DNA from: Takakia lepidozioides
Taxonomy: Eukaryota > Streptophyta > Takakiopsida > Takakiales > Takakiaceae
DNA length: 64,000 bases
Reading direction: 5' to 3'
Assembly (NCBI GenBank): GCA_030704615.1
Contig: CM060732.1
Coordinates: 37,243,053 to 37,307,052 of the forward strand
This document shows, piece by piece, positions 11,877 to 24,700 of this stretch; within the stretch, counting starts at the first letter, position 1; each line of letters starts with the position of its first letter. Under the pieces are notes generated by a model. It was not told where the DNA came from and made no database searches. It was given only the letters and a program-made list of their open reading frames with translations. The position numbers and the translations under genes are program-made.

Positions 11877-13360
11877 TGTGGTCAGTGGTGAATTTTGGAT
11901 GGAAGGTCTATCTGTTGCAATGTGGCCAGATTCGCGCAAAGGCTGGCATCCAACCTTCAGGGCACTTTCCCGAAAGAATGTTCTTGGCCTCTCTCGTCTG
12001 ACTGCAGCAGAAGAGCTCAACTCTTAGAAACATATATATGACGGATCAACTGCAGGCCAATCCATACCTTCCACTCATAGTGGTCAGTTCATAACTGCAC
12101 AAAGGGGGTGGAGGATCAAAACTTGACGCCAGCAGCCTCATGACTTTCACAATGGCTGTTGATAGCCCACGCCAAGATGCTTAATGCCCAATGGTCAGAT
12201 GTTCTTTGCTGAATCCTGGTTTGTGGTAGCCTCTGCTTCGAATACGTATGTGGAATATGGCGTGTTACTGTCCATCAATCGTAGACCCTATCTGCCTTTA
12301 TGTTATCCCTCAGTTGCATTCAATAGCAAACATGAGCTTAACCCTAAACCCGAAATCAAGTTCTGGTGCTTGTATGCAGAATTGCTAAAGAGGTGGAAAT
12401 GAAAAGACAAGTGATGAATTGAATGGGGAAGGAAACAGCCACAGCTGATTTCACTCGAGGCACGCGACTTCGACCGAATCTGACTGCGACAAACTAGCTC
12501 GATATAGGCTCAACTAGTGTGCCCAGACACAGAACATAGAGTCGCCCATGACAATGAACCAGCTGAAAATCAGAAAGCACCGAGCATATCGCAATTCACA
12601 ATCCGAAGCAAACAATCCATCACGCAGATTTTCGACAAGTAGACTCTCTTCGCAAGAGACGCTAATAAACAGATCAAAGAAGAAATTATTTCAGTTCACA
12701 TTTACGAGGGGCGACGAATGAATCCTTCAAACCAGCTGAGGAAACACATCCCCAAATTCCCCGCAACAGCAATGCAAACAAACTGCGAGAGCGTGGTATG
12801 AACCATAAGCTATAATTCTTCTGTACAATAAATCAAACCAAATCTGCAAGGCGCAGCTCCTACGGATGCACAGGCAAGCCTGCATATTTTCTTCAGATGC
12901 ACCCGCAACCCTCGTGCTGCGTACCTACTTCCTCTTCACAAGACTAACCAAGTACTGCTTATCGTAATTAATAGCATGTATCCTGTGGGTCAAGCGTCAA
13001 ACGAAGCGATTTGGTATGTCGACTCTGTCGAAATGAATGGCGAGGATTCTTCACCAAATTATGTAACATGTGCCATTTGTCTTCTCGAGACTGAATACTT
13101 TGTATTCTCGAGAGAACTTTGATCGTAGTGAGTCAGGCACTGAAATAGTTTGTTGTAACTACCCACCTCTTCAGTGTTTGTTCATTTGCTCAAGTCATCA
13201 TCTTCCGGGCCACCACCATCTTTTTTTTTGGTGTTTTGTTTCTGTGCGCCTGCCGCCAGCCCATCTCACAACTGCAGGAGCGTTCCTCGCTGCTCCTGGT
13301 GTGGCTGCGTGGGTGTGGTGAGCAACTGCGCTTCGCAGGCTCTGACGCCGCAATCCAGCC
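11877..13360. other. Intergenic region between the divergent Dabb and DRC4 genes
   Basis: The Dabb gene reads left and the DRC4 gene reads right, so this roughly 1.5 kb stretch must hold both promoters. No convincing TATA box or coding exon was found. An open frame to about 12020 continues upstream of the Dabb ATG. The part just before 13361 is probably the DRC4 5' untranslated region. Confidence 0.5.
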
Positions 13361-16302
13361 ATGGCGCCCAAGAAGAAAGGAGGTGGAAAGGGGAAGGGGA
13401 AACCTGAAAAGCCCACAGGCCCCACTCCAGCACAGCTGCAAGCGCGGATTGTTGAGTTGCAAGGCGAAAAACTTAAGGAGGAGCAGGACCGCAACACAAT
13501 GCAACTAGAGAGAGTGCGGTTTCTGTACCATCTGAGTAGATCAGTTCATGCACAATGCATTAGATGAATTCATTATTTCGGTGCATGTAGTTTGAATCTA
13601 CTGGTAAGGTCGAACTGATGTCGCTGTATGCGGGGTCAGCAATAAATGATTGATTTGATGGAATGCGAGCGAAGAGAAATGTTAAGGTACGGGCATGAAC
13701 GGTTTCAAGTGTACTGAGAAATGCACAGAACGCATGGAAGACATAAGTACTAAATGATCCAGCTACATTATGCTGTGTGGCTGCAGGATAAAGTCTCCTC
13801 GTTTTGGGAAGTCAAGAAGAAAGAATATGATCAATTAAGGGCAGAGTTCCGGAACAAGGACCGTGCCATGGAGGAGCTTGAAGAACGACATCAACTCGAG
13901 ATCAAGGTACCTAGATGTAGTGGATTTGTACTTCTAGACTGATTCACTGGGTTCACCATTACAAGGGACCTTAACTAATGATCAATGTCATTCACAAGCT
14001 ATATGACTTCTTGAAACTTCAGGTATACAATCAAAAGATGAAGCATCTACTCTACGAGCAGCAGAACATGATCGCCACCATCAAGGCTGACAACGAGCAG
14101 GCCCTAAAAGTGCAGCGCGATCTAACTGGAATGCGTGAAGCAGAACTTGTGTAGGTGTCCTCCACCATTTCCAACTGGTATCTGTATATATTTGAAATGC
14201 ACTTCGGAACAAAAACTTTGAGCTGCACATTGATTTGTGAAGTTCTAATCGGCCCGTGCAATCTGAAATCTCAATCTATATGCATATGTAAGCAAGATTT
14301 TTATGCTCACACTGCGTCTCCCAGCTTTACAGTAGACTAGTAACGAAAAGCTAATCCCTTGTACTGCTCTGATGCAGTTCTGGCCACAACCTGCAGGAAT
14401 GACAAGCGGGGTCTGAAAGAAAGACTGAAAGAAATGGAATTGTCCTATGAGGATATCATCAGATCGTTCAAGCTGGTATTTCCTTGCCACTTTCATTATA
14501 CTCGGATTGTTTGCTGAGCTAGTACTGGTCAACGATCTACAAAAATCTTCTTACAAGTAGGAAGTGGTTGGCGTTTACAACTTTCCTCCGAGTCCGCTTT
14601 TGGGTAGTTATATTGTGGTGGGTTCTGTCAACAGGAACATGCTAAGGAGATCACCAAAATGCGACAGGAATTCGATCAGAACGCCAAAGAGTTGAACCAA
14701 AAATCGGATAGGAAGGTGTGAAATCTTGACTTCCATGCTGCGAACTTAAATTATCTTCTAAAGTCTAGTTGAGCTGGGAGCTGGGCTCCCATTTGGCTCT
14801 GAGATATTTCGACGCGTACCATATCTGGGTTGACTTGGAATCCTGAGATTGATGTACAGATCAAAACTCTTAGAGAAGAAGCCGAACTTCGCCGGAAGCA
14901 AGAGATACATGAGATCGAAGAGCGCAAGAACGTGCATGTGAACGAACTGATGAAGAAGCATGAAAAGGCGTTCACTGAGATCAAGTGCTACTATAATGAC
15001 ATTACTCACAACAACCTTGACCTGATCAAGACTTTGAAGGTGGCCCTGAACCTTTTCTTCATACGTGGCTCCTCAAATTTTTCATTTTGAAGCAAATGCC
15101 AGTACTTGACAATACCACTGGCTTGCTTAGATGGAGGCGGGAGTAGATCCTTCGCTCCAGTGGAGTAATTCCAATGATGAATGTGTAAATCTCTGACCCG
15201 CCAACGAGAAGCTAATGTACGAGATTGCTCAAGAAAACAAAAGGCTCACCGAACCATTAACACGAGCTCTGAAGGAGGTTGAAGAGCTCAGAAAGCTATT
15301 AGCCAACTACGACAAAGTAGGTTTGCTCCAACAACATATTGTCTTCGTTTTGACTCCCTCACTGGTACATAGCCTTCCGTTTCTGCAACTCATAAATTCT
15401 AGCTCCTTTCGGATGGTACCATGGACAGATTCATTTCCTGGAGTGTCTGAGAGATGGGTGATGTGAATGCAGGACAAGTTGCTACTGCACCAAACCAAAA
15501 TAATGCTCACAGATAGATCCAGGGATTTCAAGAATCTTGAATGGGATCATCAAGTTCTCCAGCAACGTTGTGACAGGGTATGTCATCGACTCACGGTCTG
15601 GCAATGGCTAATAGTGACCAGCAAATAAATATCAACTTAAGTTCAGTACAGTCATATCATGACTTGATTGTGGGCTTGCATTCACCATGTACAGGTACAA
15701 GCCGAACGAGACGAGCTCTACGCAAAATTCGAAAGTAGCATATATGAGGTGCAACAAAAGTGTGGCCTTAAGAGCTTGCTCCTCCAAAGGAAAGTTCAAG
15801 TCTTGGCAGAAAAACTTGAGAAGAAGGTGCATACACGCATTCAAATTTTGATGAGATTTGCTTTGCATTATATCATCATCCCCAAGTTCTGACCTGAGGT
15901 TGATCTGCTTCGATCGATCATCCTCGGCCTTCCTTCCAGGAGGCGCAACTAGGAGAAGCCGGGGTAAAGCTTGAGGCAGACTCCGGCATTGACAACGTAC
16001 TTGAGTCGAAGAACCAGCTCATCAAATCGTTGCGATATGATCTTGGCAAGATTACAAAGGTGAGAAGCACCAAGGCACACCCCTCTCTATTGCTGCCGAA
16101 ACTATCGTCACATGTAGACTCATCAGACCTTGCTATCTACCTTTCCCAGCACGTAACAAACATCCCACACACTTGCCTCTGGTGACTGATGCAGGCACAC
16201 CACGACATGATAAAGGCATTTGAAGCAAAGCTGGCAGAGTTTGGGATACCGCTTGAAGAGATGGGCTTGCCACACTACATTTCAAACGCATCCTCAAACT
16301 AA
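13361..16302 (+). CDS. DRC4: Dynein regulatory complex subunit 4 (GAS8 homologue)
   Basis: A coiled-coil subunit of the nexin-dynein regulatory complex of motile cilia and flagella, needed to build and regulate the axoneme. Exons: 13361-13513, 13787-13906, 14023-14150, 14397-14475, 14635-14715, 14860-15039, 15209-15316, 15473-15577, 15695-15826, 15940-16059, 16195-16302 (stop TAA 16300-16302). Most are flanked by GT-AG and keep phase. Family hallmarks are ERHQLEIK plus [60 protein letters not shown] and the C-terminal [10 protein letters not shown]. The N-terminus is Lys/Gly/Pro-rich, as in relatives. The product is about 430 residues, slightly shorter than the roughly 480 of animal GAS8. The short segment expected between exons at 15039 and 15209 was not found, and the residues ANEKLM just before 15209 have no acceptor upstream. 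In a plant this gene implies flagellated sperm. Confidence 0.9.
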
Positions 16303-18900
16303 AGGTATGTGAAATTGCAGAGCACTAGATCCACACACAATTCCATGAGATTCGAACTCCAGCAGCGCAAGGATAAACAGATCTATGCGACAGACTCAGA
16401 TCACAACACCATAAGAGTTTATAATATCTCTGCTGTCTGATTGACAAAGAAAACTGTTGGTGTGATTCATTGTGAGCCTGAGAAAAGAAACACATCAATT
16501 ATAATATGGTGTCCTCTTCTCGAGAGCAATTCATCATAGTAACACCAGGAGTCCAAAACTATAAGTTGCAAAATCATGAAAAGTTGCATGATAGAGTCTA
16601 AAGATCCATAATGTCATCAATTAAATTTGAGATCACAATGTGAGGAGAAAATGCGCTCAGTGCTACACCTGGGGCGCCCCAACAATGGACAAGCCACCAT
16701 ACGTTCATTTGCCTGGTAGTTCTGAACCCAAGTCCACAACTTGAGGGCCAAAGTGCTCTGACCGCAAGGCAGAACTGTTTCTGCCCTGATCACTTGGCTG
16801 AAGTTCATGTATCCAAGGAGTCTGATAATGAGCTTAAACCAAAAACATCAGCATCTTGCACAGTGAGGTTTCACAAAACATGACGTCCTTGAGGACAAGT
16901 TTTCTGTAGATCCACCCGGTCCTGCAAAGCCTATGATGTCAAAACCTAAACATACAGACAAGGCCTGGTAACCTGACCAATATTTCCATCTGAAGCATGG
17001 TCCTTATTTTGTCTTCATGTCTCTGTCTCTCTGCCAGACACAACCATGTGAGTGCATTACAGCAATTTGACCCCTCCACCATCCTAATTGATCCCCTTAA
17101 CGAAACCCTTGGCTGGCAATCCAAATGGTGCCCACAAGTCAAGATATGGTTGATGCTGCCAATTGAGGCGCAGCAGTGGTTGATGCAATTTTCCATTCAT
17201 TGAAGAGATGACAAGCTGTCTCTAAGAAGTGCACTGCACCCTCCTTGCAGAGTGCCTAAAAGTAGGCCATGCCCCAAGTTGAGAAAGTGACCTTGCTTCC
17301 CTGCCTTGCGCACCATGCTGCCACACAACCATCCCATCTGAGGAGTGGAATAACTTGTGCAAATTGGGCTGAGAAAATGAAATGAAATGGTGCTTTATAA
17401 CGTCCGCGGAAAACTCATAGAGAAAGCACATGAGAGAAAGCACAAAATGAGAGAAAGCACAAAAAATCGAAACAAGGACCACGAGAGCACATGGAGCAAT
17501 GTCCAATGCGCATTTTCCTTTACAACCTGATAGCCTGGAATGCCATGCCATTTCAGATTGGTGGTAATCTGTGCCCACAGGGAGCCGCATACTACTTTAT
17601 GAGCTTGAGTCACAACCAACAAACTACCAACAAAATGGTTGAAGAGAATACCACTGTCAGCTGTCCCACAATAGGAAGAAGAAGAATTGATTAACTGTCA
17701 TGTGTTGCAGAGGACGACATGAAAGAATGTGTCCGCATACATTGATGATAAACATTCATATTTTATTAGAGATTGCAACTTTGGCGTTGCAGTTAGACAT
17801 AATGTTGTAGAGCAAAAAGAGGGCTCCTGCATATTCTTCTTGTTCATTCATGCATTGTGGTTAGTTGGATGACACAAGTGACACCGCAGCGGAAGAGAAG
17901 ATATCACCTACGCCATCTAGCATGCTATCCTAGAAACTGCAAGTATGTCTAGTTCTAGTGAGTTTCCTCTCTTATCCTATGTGTATGTCTCTACCCTATA
18001 AATTGAATTGAATGAGCATAAACAAGTGGCCAAGATCTATGCTACTTGCCATCATGATTCCAAGGGTTTCCATCTGCATTGTAGATTATGGAAATGAATC
18101 ACACACCTATAAGTTGCCGTGAGTATACTCCTGGTACGATTTACTATTTGTGCTCAAAGTGCCCATGATGTTTTCCCTCAAAACAATAATTTGAAGATCT
18201 TGTCAGCAACATGCTCTAGTTCTGGCATAATATGATGTGAACATGAGTCATTCTAAATCCCTGTCTCAAATTCAAACCCCCAATCCTTAAGCATCTGATC
18301 CGTCTATATGCCCCAAACATTGCATCTCAAGAGACGAGTCCTTCGCCATATGCACCAAAGGATCACCATTTACTGCCCACTCGGTCTGGACTGTACCAGC
18401 CCATCTCTCACACATTGCTCACAAGTCCAAGGTCCTGATTCATGCTTACTACTTGCTTATATTCTTCCCCGGTGCCCCTATCCACAGCGGACGGTGCACT
18501 GAGAGACCGCTAATTCCATGGCTAACCCATCGCTCTCGGCTTCTTTTATTTGGCAGATCGCGGGTAATTATCCCCCTTTCGTCTACCCTGCACATCTGAT
18601 AATACTCGTGCATCCCTAGATTTTCTGCAGCTACTTCCTTTCATCCATACGGATAAATAAGCACACATTTCTATCCTAATTACCACCTTCATTCATCTAT
18701 CTGTCATCCAGCTATGCTTATTTATCCTTCCAGCTAGTGATGACCAACTGTCGGATCCGTTCATCCGCCCGTCATCCTAAAAAATTCCCAACTGGATGTC
18801 GTACGCCACCTTAGCATCCATCCAGTCATCTTTTTCATTCCTGCATTGCTTTCTTCCTGAGCCCCGACACTTAGACACTTAGCTTGAAAATCGCAGCTCA
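16303..18900. other. Intergenic region, no gene recognised
   Basis: No protein family is recognisable on either strand. The end (about 18560-18850) is pyrimidine-rich with many CATCC words. Similar TTCATCC-rich sequence occurs again at 56985-57075, so this part may belong to an old mobile element. Confidence 0.4.
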
Positions 18901-18915
18901 AAATCGTAGCACTTG

Positions 18916-20277
18916 TTATTGCCCTACAGCTGTAGAGCACTCCCTTCTTTTGTTGCCTCCGTCCTCGGGGCCGAATTGTTCATTCCACCATACTCTATGA
19001 TCGTCAGTATTCTCAGCTTTTGGTGGGCTCATTACCACAACTTTCTTGCTCTTTGGAGTGCACCAACACTTCCTTCCTCGACCACATAATGCCCATGGCT
19101 TGTCTTTCAGTCCTTGCAGCTCACCATCGTCGAGGGTGACGAGCTCAGTTATCCTGCAAGTCAGTTGTTCTTCCAGGAATCGTGCTGCTCGTTTAGTTGT
19201 GTGTCCCTTCATTGATACTGCTTCAGCCCATTCAGAGAAGTGGCAAAGGGTGATCATCACATATTGTTTGTCCTCCTTGCTGAATGGAACGAGTTCTGTT
19301 GCATCCATCGAAGTTCGAAAGGATAGATCATGGATAGGTACTCTGAACATTACCTTCCTTCTTTCCATCGGGCAATGTCTGTTCCGCCGGTGTACCCTCC
19401 TTGCTCCCTTATTTGTGAGGTATTCCCTAATGACTCCAAATGGTAAGTAGTGCATGGATTGCACATCATCAAGCAGGTCAGGCTGGTACTCTTCCTGTTT
19501 GCCGTCTCTGGTATGGGTTTCCTTTGGCCAGTCATCATGAGTGTCTTCTACAGCTTCCCCGATCCTCAACGTGAAGCATGTTGCAGCTGCGGATCTCCAC
19601 ATGCTTTGGCAGCAAACCGCATTCATACTCATTGGTGATATGATCCAACTAGTAAAAATCAGAAGCATCATCACTTCCTTTTTCCAGTTGTGCTTCCAAT
19701 GCGTTAACTCCTCCTTATTAGTTTTTCTCGGTACAATATGCCCTTGGAAGATTAGGTGTGCACCCTTCATCTGGTTGTGGCTCGAACAACCCATTTTGTC
19801 ACCAGTAAAGTGATGTATGGTTTGTGGATCGTCAAACACATCAGGTTTGTTTTCTCCCTTATTTTCTGCTTTGCCCGTTGGCCACTTGAGGTCTCCCATG
19901 AGCTTGCACTCCTGCTATTGTTCACGTCCTTGCAGCCTCCTCAATTTCATTTGCAGTCACTGCTCAAAGCTGGCTGAGTTTTCAAGTTTGATTTTCTTTG
20001 CGTGATCATGCCAGAATAAACACCCATAGCTGGTTTGTTCCTGGATGCTTCTTACTCCAAAGTGTCTTATCCCTGCATGCACTTTGCTGATGATCGCTCC
20101 CTTTTTCAAGCTCCTTGGTACCACAAGACCTTTGTAAAACCAATGTCGAACTTTCCACTGGTTATTTCTGGCCCTGCTTTGTACTCTCCTGCATTCCCTT
20201 CCAATCAAATCATTATTGATGAACCTGAAAGCTATGCGATGTATGACTGGCACATCATTGAACACATCATTGAACAC
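18916..20277 (-). pseudogene. Degenerate Ty3/gypsy-like integrase region
   Basis: Read on the minus strand, 20277-19957 resembles the zinc-binding part of a retroelement integrase (KVHAGIRHFGVRSIQEQTSY with a following W-H pattern). 19899-18916 contains a stretch like the catalytic integrase core (FRTSMDATELVPFSKEDKQY, then HFSEWAEAVSMKGHTTKRAA and LVTLDDGE). The short segment before the zinc-binding part (D-D/V-x-x-x-H-x-hydrophobic) recurs about three times, so the remnant is internally rearranged. Many stops are present. It lies immediately downstream of the element C ParB-like exons and probably truncates them. The family assignment rests on pattern only. Confidence 0.45.
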
Positions 20278-20584
20278 ATTAGGTTGGTGCTCCCCCTTGC
20301 TCGTTTTGCAAACACCCAGGGCTTCCTATTCCTTTTGGCAAACATTCTTCAGCGGCCATTTGCAGCAACTCTCGCTTCTGTCCTTCAGTTGTCCATGAAT
20401 CCTCCTCACAATAAAGTGGGTCGTCCTCTCTTTGCAAATCTGCCTCTTCAGGCTCCTCAACGCTTGTGTCATCATCAGTAATGCGGTGCTTCGTAATGCG
20501 GTCTCCGTTCGTCACATGAAATCCGAGCTTGAAAATATTTTGGTTCTCTAGCAAAAGGAACAGAAAACACAATGAATCATTTAC

Positions 20585-21127
20585 CTTCCATTGTTTAGTC
20601 TCCGACTTCGTTGTGAGATCGTTGTACTTTTTCGGCCTCCCCCTCAGCTCGAAGAAATTTCGGGCATGTGCAACTTTCTCGGGAAATGTTGTGTCAAATT
20701 TCTACGCCTTATTCGGGTCGTTTAGGAGCTTAGATAGTTTCATGAGCCTCATCAAATCCTTTGACCATATAATCTTTGAGGGCTAGTCAGTGTAATACTT
20801 CTTAAGATTGTCGTCGTCCACGTCTTGCACAAGTTCCTGCGACAGAATTGAATAAGGTCAGAAATGATATCGACCTAACAAGCATGTTGTTTAAAGTTCA
20901 TGAACCTCCACTGTCCAGTGGAGGTTCATTTTGTCACAAAAATTGGAATTTGTTGAGAAATATACCTTGGTAGCAATGATCGTGTGTTGTCCATCGATGA
21001 CGAAGAATCTGGAATTTTCCACCTCCTTCCAGTTTCGAGGTTTCGAACTAGAAACCTCCATAGGTTTCTCGGGGTTTGCAGGAATCAAATAAACTGGAAA
21101 CGAGCAAATGATGCGAGAATGCTCTAC
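20585..21127 (-). pseudogene. Element C ParB-like (DGQH) exons
   Basis: Two exons of a third ParB-like gene. Exon 21127-20966 has a proper acceptor and donor and encodes a beta strand (SRIICSFPVYLIP), a loop, then ENSRFFVIDGQHTIIATK. The D-G-Q-H codons are 20995-20984. This corresponds in position to DGNHR in the element B protein and to the G-x-H-R turn of ParB/sulfiredoxin-like folds, with Thr where Arg is usual. The next exon, 20836-20585 (HARNFFELRGRPKKY), resembles the helical segment after the ParB-like domain in element B (HAKRFFMESEGQVK). It contains two in-frame stops, so it is a pseudogene. The intron between them holds a perfect palindrome. The 5' exons are missing here and may lie beyond element A, near 54.3-54.8 kb. 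Confidence 0.55.
20901..20928. repeat. Element C palindrome, perfect copy
   Basis: Two 13-bp arms (TGAACCTCCACTG and its reverse complement) separated by 2 bp, inside an intron of the element C ParB-like gene. Related half or whole sites occur at about 54907, 56955, 57076, 57304, 58697, 58828 and 60570. Confidence 0.85.
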
Positions 21128-21745
21128 CTGAACCAAAGATGTTTGTTTGTTTTTGCAATGCTAACAAGCCTGTGAGCTCCGCAAAACACTAAATAGATTG
21201 AAGGAACAATCCGGGCAGTCCATGCAACCCCCATCTCCAACGATAGTCTGTTCCCATAAATTTGCATCCCACGCACACATTGCAAACAGGACAACAGGGA
21301 CACACAACCATCCCATTTCCAAATTGGCCCCGAATAAAAGCAAAAGAAAACTTCATATTAAGTGTCACAGTCATCAGAATCAGTATCGACCTCATGTGCT
21401 ATGTCATCCACAAAGATTCCGGCCCCAACACCACGTCTTCTACCACGACCGTCGATTGTTGGACTGCGAGTGCCATGAACGGACATGCTTGTTGTGAGTG
21501 CCTCCGCATAGACAGGTAGCACGTAAGACTGAGGAGGACTTGAAAGAAGTCCAAAAAGGTGTGATAGCCCTGGAGAGTCAGTGGAAGCACGCGGACTCCT
21601 GCACAAGTCGACAAAACCCCATTTTGAACACAATGATGCAATGCACAAGTCCAACGAAGAGGATGTCTCCCATGTGCACTTCGCCTTAAGAACTGTGATT
21701 CTGGGTATTGAAACAACAATGCAAGCATCCACAGGTTGAACTTAC

Positions 21746-24700
21746 TCACAGACAAAGTCGGAGTCGAGCCTTGTCGGAAGTCTCCCCTATATCAATATCA
21801 GCGGGTAGGGGCTTCGGAAGGACTTGAGAAGTGTGTCCACCCAAACCCATCAGGAGGTTCTTGTAAATCTCAACATCTCCTTCAATCCCAAAGAGATGTC
21901 GCGCACTGGCCTTGCAAGCATGGTACGAGGCACCTGCAGTGGAATACAATGAAAGAAACAGACATTGAAGACACATTTGGAACGATCGGAAGAGCTGAAA
22001 GTGCAAGCTCAAACAAACCTCATGAAATATGAATGTTGAAGAGACGAACTTGTGCCCATTGACAAATCCAGAACTCTAGCGTCTGTGTAGGTGCAGCACT
22101 CCACAATCGTCTGAATGAAAGTCGGGCTCCTCTCCTTGGCCCCTCTCCAAGGAACCCCATTCCCCCTTCGCAAGCACACGTTGCTGTCCATGTAGTTGTG
22201 GTGCATGTCATCCGTGGGAGGATCTGTCGTCTCGTCTATGAACTTGCCCCCATGAGTGATGGCGAACTCTCTAATGATGGCTGGAGTCGTAGGTGGATGC
22301 ACTCGGACGAGACAAACAACTTCAAACAAACGAGTCTGCGAACATGACATACACAAGGAACTAAGAAGCTTGAAAACCAGGCCCCTACATATTCATTTGA
22401 GCGACTTCTGCAACTCCATCCGAAGAGGAATAAGAAGGCAGATTTACGATCTCTCCGGGACGATCCCCCTTCATCAGGTACATGCTGTTAACACAATTTC
22501 ATGTCTTCACGACCCTCATACCGGAGGCTTTCAAATAGCTGGCAAGTGCACGGCGACAGCGAAGGTCGATGGACTGGATGAACACCAAAACACCTGCATC
22601 GGATAGAAAGAAATTGCAAAAGGAGAAAATCCACCGCCAGTAACGCTCATCAAAAGCATTCCAACCTGGACAAGCACCCGATGGAGGGACATCCGGGACT
22701 GACAACCCATCAGGGATGTCCAAGATGATGAGTTCGGCTGCATATGGCTTCTCCTTCCCGTTGACCCAGGATTTGGTCATTTTAGCCTGCAAACAAGCAT
22801 GCAATGGAATGCTCAAGAGGATTGAAACGATCCATGCCCACAACAGACAAGAAGCGAAAGACAACACGCACCGTGCCGAGGAACTCCACAATCCTCTCCC
22901 ACACTAGTGATGGTTCGCCCTTGTTATCAGATTTCTTGGACTCCATCATGGCAAGGAACCCGATGTTGGCCGTCTCCAACCTGGTAGGGCGAATGACCCT
23001 CGTGGGATGCTCCACTGCATGGTACGGGTCCTTGGGATCAACCACCCCCTTGTTCTTTCTCCCGGATTCCCTACCATGCGGTGGAGTTTGCTGGACATCC
23101 ACCAGAGGGCCAGTATCTACAATACTTCCATGCCCACCTACCTGCCCTTGTGCCCCCTTCCCCCTACCCCTTCCTTTCCCTTTGCCTTTCTACCTTTACC
23201 CGGTGTATCCTGAGCGGGAGGCTCCTTCTCTGCAAGAGTCCTCAAATTTCTATTATAAATGTCGAGGTCGGCTGCTGCGGCGCTGGCTGCTATACGCTCA
23301 TTCTCTCTCCTCAAAGACACCTCCTGAGCTGGGGTCTGCAGAGCAATCCAAATACCAACCACAAGCAGAAAGATGGTCTGGGCCCCAGTCATGCAAGATC
23401 CCCGTAGTAAACATGGTCTGGTTGCCAGCAGGGACAAGCCAAAGGTCCACAAAATCAGGATGTTTGTCCAAGCAGTTCTCTGCCATGAGAACATACTTTA
23501 TGTACCTGCAGGAATAGAGACAGCCTCATTATGCAATGCAAATATTGTCTCCCAGCTTTTCCACCCCATCACAAAGACCCCTTAAAAGAGTATGCGGAAC
23601 AGTACACTCCACCACAAACTCATATGAGCCAGCCAAAAACAGGTTGGATGGAGGAGAGTGTGTCTATGCAAAACAAAAGAAGCACAATCCATTTCGCACC
23701 TGTAGGCATCGTTTCCAGGCTTCCTCTCCTTTCTCTTGCTGGTCAAGCTCATTTGTTCGACTGATGCCAGCATCCTTGCTGAACTCTCTGAAGAAACAAG
23801 ATTGCCACACTGTGGCTCTCCATTTCCTCATGTATGCTTGGAAGGAGACCTTCGGTTCTGTCATGGTGATCCCATAGTTAGCCAGCTGCGTATGTAGAAC
23901 TGACCGGGCCCTTTCCTCTAACTACAGACCAATACAAAAGCAAGAATGAACCCAAAAACAATCACAACCAATGTAACATGGAAAGAGAATGACAGAAAAA
24001 GCGAAAAGAAAGTGACACATCAAAGGACATCATACCTGGCTCCAGTAAGTGGCCTTGTGAAGCCATGTGTCCAGCACATTGTCACTGACAGGAATGACAC
24101 GTTGGGTCTTCTTCTCTTTCTCCGGCCTGGGGAACATGTGGGTATCCCTAACAGTGGGATCGGAGTTCCATATCTGTAGCCACTTCACCTTCTGTTCTGA
24201 AGACCCAAGGGCAGTAGACAACCTGTGTAACTTCTCCTGGGCCATCTCCAGCTTGCCTGGCTTGTTGTAATGGTTTTTCACCTCTTGAAGGAACTATGCT
24301 CCGAAGGTTGGGTCTGCAATTCTCAGTTGTTTCACAAAAGCACTCATAATAGTCCTTCTTGTGGCGGTCATCTCTTTCTGGATGTGACTCTCAACACCCT
24401 TTGCTGTCTTTCTCTCCTCAGGGGTAGAGCTGTAGTATTACAGTTTGTCACGCTCTCCTGCATCTACAATGTCTTGCTGCAAGGGAATGCACAAGAGTTG
24501 CATCAACCTAAGGGCAAGGGAAACAAACAGAAACAAACATATGGAAGCAGGAATATCGAAAGGCCAGATGATGGAAGATGTATCTCACCGCGTACATATA
24601 CTCCATGAAAGCCTCACGGGTCAACGAGTACCACGTTTCTGATGTCTTGGAGCTTTCACACTTCTTGTACGTCTCTGCTGAAAGGATGGTCTTGAAGTTG

